A DNA stretch of 64,000 nucleotides from Pseudomonas lurida (GTDB lineage: Bacteria; Pseudomonadota; Gammaproteobacteria; Pseudomonadales; Pseudomonadaceae): positions 186,001-250,000 of the forward strand of contig NZ_JAAMRE010000003.1 in the NCBI RefSeq assembly GCF_013522705.1, read 5' to 3'. Position 1 is the first letter of the stretch. Every line of letters starts with the position of its first letter. Both the position numbers and the translations under genes were made by a program. Positions 8,941-15,295 of the stretch are shown here, one piece after another. A model generated the notes under the pieces. That model had not been told where the DNA came from, made no database searches, and was given only the letters and a program-made list of their open reading frames with translations.

Positions 8941-9707
8941 CGGCGATGATTATGCACAGTCCAACCTTGCCGATGGCCTCCGCGGCGCCTTCGGGCTTCT
9001 GGCGCAATAGCCTGGCCGCCGGCCTGGCGGTGGCCTTGCATGTGATTGTGCTGGCGCTGTTGATGCTGGGCTGGGCGCCACAACCGCCCACGCCGGAGGC
9101 CCCGAGCGTGATGCACACCCAACTGGTGATGCTGCCCCCGGCGCCGGTCCCAGTACCGGCCCCCGAACCGGTTGCGGTAACGCCGCCAGCGCCGGAACCG
9201 GTGGTACTGCCAACGCCGGTCAAACCCGCAGTCGATCCTCGTGTGCAAGCACAAAAGTTCGAAAAAGCCGCCCTGGCGCGCAAGCGTGTCGAAGAAAAGA
9301 AAGCAGAGCAGCAACAACAGCAGCGCTTGGCCAGCGAACAGCGCGAGCGTGAACAGGAACAGCAACGCCAGGCCCAACAACGCCAGGCCGCCGAAACAGC
9401 CCGCGCCGCCGTACCTGCTTCGGCTCCGGCGTTCGACAGCCGCCAATACATGCCATTGAGCAAGGAAGCCCCGGAATACCCCGAACGGGCCCTGGACAAA
9501 AACATCGAGGGCGACTGCTCGGTGGAGTACACCGTCAACCCCCAGGGCCGCGTGGAAAACCCCAAAGTACTGGACGGCTGCCACCCGTTGTTTATCCGCC
9601 CATCATTGGCGGCGGCCAACACCTTCCGCTACCAGCCGAGGATCGTTGATGGCAAGGCCGTGGCCGTGCCGGCGGTGCGCAATACCTTTCACTACCGCAT
9701 CAAATGA
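8937..9707 (+). CDS. tonB: TonB energy transducer
   Basis: 256 residues. An N-terminal anchor (about 23-45) contains the Ser/His face used to contact ExbB-ExbD (SLAAGLAVALH, His35). A Pro-rich stretch follows (about 47-95: APVPVPAPEPVAVTPPAPEP), then a Lys/Glu/Gln-rich helix (about 100-155), and a TonB C-terminal domain with PEYPERALDKNIEGDCSVEY and two cysteines (GDCSV, DGCHP) that may form a disulfide. It would contact the TonB box of the receptor at 3213. Start overlaps the exbD stop, so the genes are translationally coupled. Confidence 0.92.
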   Translation: MTAMIMHSPTLPMASAAPSGFWRNSLAAGLAVALHVIVLALLMLGWAPQPPTPEAPSVMHTQLVMLPPAPVPVPAPEPVAVTPPAPEPVVLPTPVKPAVDPRVQAQKFEKAALARKRVEEKKAEQQQQQRLASEQREREQEQQRQAQQRQAAETARAAVPASAPAFDSRQYMPLSKEAPEYPERALDKNIEGDCSVEYTVNPQGRVENPKVLDGCHPLFIRPSLAAANTFRYQPRIVDGKAVAVPAVRNTFHYRIK

Positions 9708-9735
9708 CCGACCGGGCCTTGCGCCAGTCCTAAGA

Positions 9736-10490
9736 CCAGCGGTAACCCAAGGTGGGATGGGGCTTGGCCGATAGCGGTGGGTCAGCAACACAGGTATCGA
9801 CTGAGCAGGCCCCATCGGGGGCAAGCCCCCTCCCACAGTTTTGACGGTGTTCACTTGAGCACAGTGGTCCCCGGCTCGGTCGTCAGGTGTTACACCCATC
9901 CAAAGGCCAACGGTAACCAGAGTGGGAGGGGGCTTGCCCCCGATGGCGGTGGGTCAGCAACACAGGTATCGACTGAGCAGGCCCCATCGGGGGCAAGCCC
10001 CCTCCCACAGTTTTTGACGGTGTTCACCTGAGCACAGTGATCCCCGGCTCGGTCGCCAGGTATTACAGCTATCCAGAGGCCAGCGGTAACCCAAGGTGGG
10101 AGGGTTGTACACCCCTCCCACAGTTTTGACGGTGTTCACCTGAGCACAGTGGTCCCCGGCTGGGTCGCCAGGTATTACAGCCATCCAGAGGCCAGCGGTA
10201 ACCCAAGGTGGGAGGGTTGTACACCCCTGCCACAGTTTTTGACGATGTTCACTTGAGCACAGTGGTCCCCGGCTCGGTCGCCAGGTATTACAGCTATCCA
10301 GAGGCCAGCGGTAACCCAAGGTGGAAGGGTTGTACACCCCTCCCACAGTTTTGACGGTGTTCACCTGAGCACAGTGGTCCCCGGCTCGGTCGCCAGGTAT
10401 TACAGCCATCCAAAGGCCAGCGGTAATCCAAGGTGGGAGGGGGCTTGCCCCCGATAGCGGTGGGTCAGCAGCGCAGGTATCGACTGACCG
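9736..10490. repeat. Tandem array of REPIN-containing units (long and short forms)
   Basis: The 819-base gap 9708-10526 is almost filled by a tandem repeat. Copies start (motif CCAGCGGTAAC or variant) at 9736, 9907, 10080, 10192, 10305 and 10417, giving periods of 171, 173, 112, 113 and 112. The common part includes TTTTGACGGTGTTCACCTGA and GTCCCCGGCTCGGTCGCCAG. In the long units the core is a full REP doublet (GTGGGAGGGGGCTTGCCCCC ... GGGGGCAAGCCCCCTCCCAC). In the three short units it is replaced by the near-palindrome GTGGGAGGGTTGTACACCCC plus TCCCAC. The final, sixth copy ends after its left REP half. No convincing gene lies here; a 182-codon reverse-strand frame across the array is a by-product of the repeat. 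Confidence 0.85.
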
Positions 10491-10526
10491 AGCGCTTTCC
10501 ACCGGGTTTGTGTCACGAAAAAATGC

Positions 10527-11072
10527 CTAGGGGATCTGCTCTTCAGTGCGAAGTTGCACACTCATTTCATCGCAGCTGCGTGCCCAGTCCTGCAGCCACT
10601 GCGGCATGGGCGGCGAAGCTTCGTCCAGTCCCAGTTCCCGGACAAACTCGCTTGGCGGCAAGGTGCCCTTGGCCGAGCGGAACAACCCGCGCATGACCAC
10701 CACTCCAACCACGCGGCCGCGACTGACGAAACGATGTTCCATCAGGCTCCACTTAGCGTCCCAGCCGAGCATGCGGGTGTGCACTTCGAAGGCTTCGAAC
10801 AGCTTTAATTCACGGCGGAATTTACCCCAGGTATCACCCACGATCGGCAGCGCTTTGTGCCGCAGTGCGACGCGAAACGCCCCGGTGCGCAGCACGAAAT
10901 CCATGCGCGCCACGTCCGCCAGGGAAAAGTAGCGGCCATTAGTGACATGCCGGTTGATGTCCAGGTCCAGGGGCCATACGCGCATACGCACCACCGTAGT
11001 GGCCAGGCCATGGGCAGGTTTGCGCCAGGGACGACGGCACAGCAGGTACAGCAAGCGAAACCACAGATTCAT
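10527..11072 (-). CDS. Thioesterase-like (hotdog fold) protein, THEM6-type
   Basis: 181 residues from the ATG at 11072 (MNLWFRLLYLLC). The frame also stays open to a TTG at 11159, but the 29 extra residues are Pro-rich and the ATG form starts like typical members. Hotdog-fold acyl-CoA thioesterase-like features: MRVWPLDLDINRHVTNGRYF (the D-x-N-x-H-x-x-N pattern), then VALRHKALPIVGDTWGKFRR. Substrate unknown; family members are called acyl-CoA thioesterases or THEM6-like without firm biochemistry. Stands alone between the repeat array and the repeat protein. Confidence 0.8.
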   Translation of the reverse strand: MNLWFRLLYLLCRRPWRKPAHGLATTVVRMRVWPLDLDINRHVTNGRYFSLADVARMDFVLRTGAFRVALRHKALPIVGDTWGKFRRELKLFEAFEVHTRMLGWDAKWSLMEHRFVSRGRVVGVVVMRGLFRSAKGTLPPSEFVRELGLDEASPPMPQWLQDWARSCDEMSVQLRTEEQIP

Positions 11073-11193
11073 CAGCCCATCCGAGTCTTGATCAAAGGGT
11101 GGCACTTTAATGAGCGGGCGAGGGCTGGGGTAGGTCTGCAAATGACTGATTTCAGGCAAACCGTGCGATTGGGTGAATCGGCGCTATTACACG

Positions 11194-11223
11194 CGAAAAA
11201 AAACCGGCTGATCAGGCCGGTTT
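11194..11223 (-). terminator. Rho-independent terminator of the repeat-protein gene
   Basis: Perfect 8-bp stem AAACCGGC/GCCGGTTT (11201-11208 and 11216-11223) with a 7-base loop; read on the minus strand it is followed by a run of T. It lies 26 bases past the stop at 11249. Confidence 0.85.
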
Positions 11224-11248
11224 GGGGTACCTCGCAAACAGCGAGGGG

Positions 11249-11674
11249 TCAAGCATGGTTGTCCAGCAGACGATCCGCACCGCCTTCAGCCAGGCCGCGT
11301 TCCTGCAGACGGTCCGCACCGCCTTCAGCCAGGCCGCGTTCCTGCAGACGATCCGCACCGCCTTCAGCCAGGCCGCGTTCCTGCAGACGGTCCGCACCGC
11401 CTTCAGCCAGGCCGCGCTCCTGCAGACGATCCGCACCGCCTTCAGCCAGGCCGCGCTCCTGCAGACGATCCGCACCGCCTTCAGCCAGGCCACGCTCCTG
11501 CAGACGATCCGCACCGCCTTCAGCCAGGCCGCGTTCCTGCAGACGGTCCGCGCCACCTTCGGCAACACGTGTTTCCATCAGACGATCCGCGCCGCCTTCG
11601 GCCACGACGGGGTGAGCAAAAGCGCTGGTAGCGAGTACCGAGAAAGCGAGGCTAAGCAGGAGTTGGCGTTTCAT
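11249..11674 (-). CDS. Exported protein made of nine 13-residue repeats
   Basis: 141 residues from the ATG at 11674, chosen because it opens a clean signal peptide (MKRQLLLSLAFSVLATSAFA, cleavage before HPVV); the frame continues upstream to 12046 inside the antisense of the pirin gene, which is not credible. After cleavage nearly the whole mature protein is nine tandem copies of (V/L)AEGGADRLQERG, the first ending METR and the last ending LLDNHA. The repeats are acidic/basic mixed, have no Cys and could form short helices or an extended chain. I do not recognise a characterised family. Own terminator downstream. Copy number probably varies between strains. Confidence 0.75.
   Translation of the reverse strand: MKRQLLLSLAFSVLATSAFAHPVVAEGGADRLMETRVAEGGADRLQERGLAEGGADRLQERGLAEGGADRLQERGLAEGGADRLQERGLAEGGADRLQERGLAEGGADRLQERGLAEGGADRLQERGLAEGGADRLLDNHA
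11252..11605 (-). repeat. 39-bp tandem repeat, nine copies, in frame
   Basis: The 39-base unit (on the + strand CGCACCGCCTTCAGCCAGGC then CGCGTTCCTGCAGACGGTC) repeats nine times, with differences mostly at third codon positions (gtc/atc, ttc/ctc). Units toward the gene's 5' end differ more (METR unit). Length is a multiple of three, so copy-number change keeps the frame. Confidence 0.9.
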
Positions 11675-11819
11675 GAGTGTGTGCTCCGAGTCATTAAGTT
11701 GGGGTGTTGCCGGGTATGGGTTGAATGTTACGCCTTGCATTATTGAAGAGAACTTCATTGGGCTGATGGTGACTATCGACGCCAGCGATGGCCCGTTGTC
11801 CGGGTCACCGCACGGTCGG

Positions 11820-12542
11820 TCATGGCATCTGCGGTAAGTCAAGCGGGCGCAGGTCGAACACCAGCACCTCGGCGTCCTCGCCCTGGCTGAGGCGAATCTG
11901 ACGTTCATCCCGCACGCGGGCACCGTCGCCTTCCTGCAAGCGTTGGCCATTGATTTGCACGCTGCCCCGGGCGACATGAATGTACGCATGGCGGTCTGGC
12001 GGCAGGTCGAGGGTGGCGGTTTCATCGCCGTTGAACAGCCCGGCATACACCCGCGCGTCCTGGCGCACGCTCAAGGAGCCGTCGGTGCCGTCCGGCGAGA
12101 TGATCAACTGCAGACGCCCACGTTTCTGCGCTTCGCTGAAGTGCTCCTGCTGATAGCGCGGCTCGGCGCCGGCCACCGAGGGCACGATCCAGATTTGCAG
12201 GAAGTGCACGCCACGGGTCTGGCTATGGTTGAACTCGCTGTGGGCCACGCCGCGGCCGGCACTCATCAGTTGCACATCGCCGGGGCGGATCACCGAACCG
12301 GTGCCCAGGGTGTCCTTGTGTTCCAGAGCACCTTCCAGCACGTAGGAAAAAATCTCCATGTCGCGGTGCGGGTGCTGGCCGAAGCCTTTGCCGGCGGCGA
12401 CGCGGTCATCGTTGATGACCAGCAGGTCGGAAAAACCCTGCTCGGCGGGGTTCCAGTAGTTGGCGAACGAGAAGGTATGGAACGACTTCAACCAACCGTG
12501 ATTGGCGGCGCCGCGTTCGGAAGCTTTGCGAAGGGTCAGCAT
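11820..12542 (-). CDS. Pirin-family protein (bicupin, YhhW-like quercetinase)
   Basis: 240 residues, two cupin domains. The metal ligands of the pirin family are present in the N-terminal cupin: His57 and His59 (GQHPHRDMEIF), His101 and Glu103 (GVAHSEFN). E. coli YhhW and human pirin share these residues and show quercetin 2,3-dioxygenase activity; the natural role in Pseudomonas is uncertain. Divergent from the GlxA-type regulator at 12722, whose product might control it. Confidence 0.92.
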   Translation of the reverse strand: MLTLRKASERGAANHGWLKSFHTFSFANYWNPAEQGFSDLLVINDDRVAAGKGFGQHPHRDMEIFSYVLEGALEHKDTLGTGSVIRPGDVQLMSAGRGVAHSEFNHSQTRGVHFLQIWIVPSVAGAEPRYQQEHFSEAQKRGRLQLIISPDGTDGSLSVRQDARVYAGLFNGDETATLDLPPDRHAYIHVARGSVQINGQRLQEGDGARVRDERQIRLSQGEDAEVLVFDLRPLDLPQMP

Positions 12543-12721
12543 GGTCTTGTCCTCAAGTAAGCGCGGGCTGCGACATGCAGGGCGCTGGCGTTGAGAAGAA
12601 GGCTACTGGTTGCCATAGAATTCATTAAGAAGATCAAAACTGAATAACTGTCCACTTATGGTTGACAGTCGCCGGCGTGCCATAATGGCCGCCGCATTTC
12701 CTTCTCTGGAGCTTTCGCTGT

Positions 12722-13672
12722 ATGAAAACCGTGGCCATGGCGCTGTTCCCGGACTTCCTTCTGCTCGACATGGCCGGTCCGCTTGAAGTGTTTTCCATTG
12801 CCAACCGCTACCTGCCGCCCACGCAGCATTATCGGATCCTTACCCTGGGCACCGAGCCCGGCCCGTTGCGCGCCTCCAATGGCGTGATGGTGCAGGCCGA
12901 CCTGTTGCTGGAGCAGGCCGACGATGCCTACGACCTGCTGCTGGTGCCCGGTGGGCCGGGGGCCTACAACGAGTGCCATCCGGCGTTGCTGCCGTGGCTC
13001 AGGGCGGCGGTGCCACGGGCGCGACGCTACGGCTCGATCTGCACGGGTGCCTTTGTGCTGGGGTACGCCGGGCTGTTGGACGGCCATCGCGTGACCACCC
13101 ACTGGCACTACACCGAGCGATTGATCAAGGCCTTTCCCGAGGCCATCGTCGAGACCGATCGCATCTACTTGCAGGATGGTCGCCTGATCACCTCCGGTGG
13201 GGTCACGGCGGGGATCGACCTGGCGCTGTCGGTGGTCGCCCAGGACCATGGCAAACAGGTCGCGGTGGAAGTGGCCAAAGTGCTGCTGGTGGTGATGAAG
13301 CGCCAGGGCGGCCAGGCCCAGTTCAGCCCCATGACCTCAGCCGTGGCGCCTCAGGAAACCCCGATCACCCGCGTGCAGAACCATGTCCTGGCGCACCTGG
13401 AGCAGTCTTTCACCATCGAATCCATGGCCGCGCTGGCCGGTATGAGCGCACGCCACTTTGCACGGCTGTTCGCCAAGGACGTGCAGATGACGCCCATGGC
13501 TTTTCTGCAGGGCGCGCGCATCGACCGCGCCCGGCATCTGCTGGAAACCACCGAGCTGCCGCTCAAGACCGTGGCGTTCCACGCCGGGTTCGGCAGCGTG
13601 CGGCATATGCGCTTTCTCTTCAGTGAAAAACTCGGCCTGACCCCGACCCAATACCGACAACAGTTCAGTTAA
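12722..13672 (+). CDS. GlxA-family regulator (DJ-1/PfpI domain + AraC HTH)
   Basis: 316 residues. Residues 1-170 are a DJ-1/PfpI class I amidotransferase-like domain (ALFPDFLLLDMAGPLEVF; nucleophile-elbow YGSICTGAFVLGYAG with Cys; a HWHYTE stretch) and residues about 215-316 an AraC HTH (ESMAALAGMSARHFARLF ... AFHAGFGSVRHMRFLF). Family members sense small metabolites such as quaternary amines or respond to stress; the ligand here is unknown. RBS GGAG precedes the ATG. Divergent from pirin across a 179-base spacer, which is where its operator would be expected. Confidence 0.9.
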   Translation: MKTVAMALFPDFLLLDMAGPLEVFSIANRYLPPTQHYRILTLGTEPGPLRASNGVMVQADLLLEQADDAYDLLLVPGGPGAYNECHPALLPWLRAAVPRARRYGSICTGAFVLGYAGLLDGHRVTTHWHYTERLIKAFPEAIVETDRIYLQDGRLITSGGVTAGIDLALSVVAQDHGKQVAVEVAKVLLVVMKRQGGQAQFSPMTSAVAPQETPITRVQNHVLAHLEQSFTIESMAALAGMSARHFARLFAKDVQMTPMAFLQGARIDRARHLLETTELPLKTVAFHAGFGSVRHMRFLFSEKLGLTPTQYRQQFS

Positions 13673-13822
13673 CGACAGCGTGTCCGTCTGGCGCACCGGA
13701 TTGTCCGTATCGCTCCCTGTGCCAGCATTGTCCCGTCATGGCCAGCTGGCAAGATAGCGCCAGGCCCATGGAAAAGGATGCGCGAACGCCCAAGACCGGG
13801 TGTTCCAGCGCGATGACGAGAC

Positions 13823-15295
13823 ATGAACAACCTTCAGTCGATGGGCGCTGATGGCACGCTGCGCTTCGGTGCTTATGTCTTCCACCGTCAGCAACGCCTG
13901 GTCAGCAAGGCGGGTTGGCCCGTGCCCCTGGGCGGGCGGGCGCTGGATATTCTTGCAGTGCTGCTCGAGGCACCAGGGCAATTCGTCGATAAGGCGACCT
14001 TGATCGAGCGCGTCTGGCCGTGCAGCGTGGTGGAAGAAAACAACCTGCGCGTGCACATCGCCGCCTTGCGCCGTGCCTTCGATGGGCAGCGCTACATCCT
14101 CAATGATCCTCAACGCGGCTACTGCTTTGCGGCCGTGGTACAGGGCGCGCCGCTGCTGGCTGCGGCGCCGCAGCACAACCTCGGCGCCCGACTCAGCCCG
14201 GTGATCGGGCGCGACGAGCTGCTGCGCATGCTGGCCCGACGCTTGTCCGGGCAGCGCCTGATCACCCTCAGCGGGTACGCCGGCGTGGGCAAGAGCACCT
14301 TGGCCCTGGCGCTGGCCGAACGCGTCCTGCCGCGCTACCGCGACGGAGTGTGGTGGGTGGAACTGGCCACGGTGAAGGCGCCGAGGGCGATGTTCGAGCA
14401 AGTGGCGGCGGTGTTGCAGCTGCAACCCCCAGGCACTCCCGACGAGCTGGCGCGTCAATTGGCGTCGCGTCAGTTGCTGCTGGTGCTCGATGGCGCCGAC
14501 CTGCTGCTGAGCGCTTGCCGCCAGTGGCTGCGAGCAATACGCGCGTACGCGCCACGGGTCAGCGTCCTGATCAGCAGCCGTGAACCGTTGCACCTGCCCG
14601 GCGAATGGGTGCAGCAGGTGCCGCGCCTGGCGGTGCCGGCGCCGGCCGCGCTGGGCAGTGTCGAACAGGCGCTGGCCTGCCCGGCGGTGCAGTTGTTCGT
14701 GGCGCGCGCACGCGCCGGTCAGCAAGGCTTCGTGTTGCGCCCCCAGGATCTGGCGCCGTTGCGCGATATCGTATGGCGCCTTGACGGCCTGCCTTTGGCG
14801 CTGGAACTGGCGGCGGCGCAGGTGGACGCCCTGGGCATGCGTGGTGTGCAGGCGCAACTGCGCAAAGGCCTGCAGGTATTGACCCGAGGGCGCCGCACCG
14901 CAGTGGAACGTCACCGGTCCCTCATGGCCGCACTCGATTGGACCTATGAGCGCCTGAGCCTGCCGGAACGCTGGTTGTTCCTGCAATTGGGCCTGTTCAA
15001 ACAGGCGGTGGACCTGCCGACATTGAGCGCGCTGGTCACCGGCACCGAACTGGAACATGCCGACCTGTCATACGTGCTGGCGCGCCTGGTGAATGTCTCG
15101 CTGCTCAGCGTCCAGCCCGGCCCAGGCGCCCGTCGCTATCGCCTGCTTAACTGCCTGCGCAGCTACGCCTTGGCGCAATTGCGCGACCCGCGCCAGGTGG
15201 AGCGCCTGCAGCACGGCTACACGCATTACCTGGGAACGTTCTCAGGCCGGCCGTTTGTCCTGCAGCTGGTCGAGCAGGCGGCGAGCGTCGACTAG
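13823..15295 (+). CDS. Winged-helix / NTPase regulator, short form
   Basis: 490 residues. An OmpR-type winged helix at 12-105 (GGRALDILAVLLEAPGQFVD, NNLRVHIAALRRAF, RGYCF) is followed by a P-loop NTPase of the NB-ARC/AAA16 type (Walker A GYAGVGKST near 151; Walker B LLLVLDGADLLL; sensor VSVLISSREPLHLPGE). It is a paralogue of the 923-residue regulator converging on it, but stops where the other enters its long helical-repeat region. Its last ~18 codons are the antisense of the other gene's 3' end (54-base overlap), which suggests the original C-terminus was lost. May be a truncated but still expressed regulator. Confidence 0.8.
   Translation: MNNLQSMGADGTLRFGAYVFHRQQRLVSKAGWPVPLGGRALDILAVLLEAPGQFVDKATLIERVWPCSVVEENNLRVHIAALRRAFDGQRYILNDPQRGYCFAAVVQGAPLLAAAPQHNLGARLSPVIGRDELLRMLARRLSGQRLITLSGYAGVGKSTLALALAERVLPRYRDGVWWVELATVKAPRAMFEQVAAVLQLQPPGTPDELARQLASRQLLLVLDGADLLLSACRQWLRAIRAYAPRVSVLISSREPLHLPGEWVQQVPRLAVPAPAALGSVEQALACPAVQLFVARARAGQQGFVLRPQDLAPLRDIVWRLDGLPLALELAAAQVDALGMRGVQAQLRKGLQVLTRGRRTAVERHRSLMAALDWTYERLSLPERWLFLQLGLFKQAVDLPTLSALVTGTELEHADLSYVLARLVNVSLLSVQPGPGARRYRLLNCLRSYALAQLRDPRQVERLQHGYTHYLGTFSGRPFVLQLVEQAASVD

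Noticed and set aside
9736..10490. Possible CRISPR array in the tonB downstream gap
   Set aside because: Repeats run 112-173 bases back to back, contain palindromic REP cores and have no distinct spacers; no cas genes.
9954..10502. 182-codon minus-strand frame across the REPIN array
   Set aside because: It is created by the tandem repeats and shows only their translated copies, with no start signal.
11252..11605. Possible CRISPR array
   Set aside because: Units are contiguous 39-base coding repeats without spacers, in one open frame with a signal peptide.
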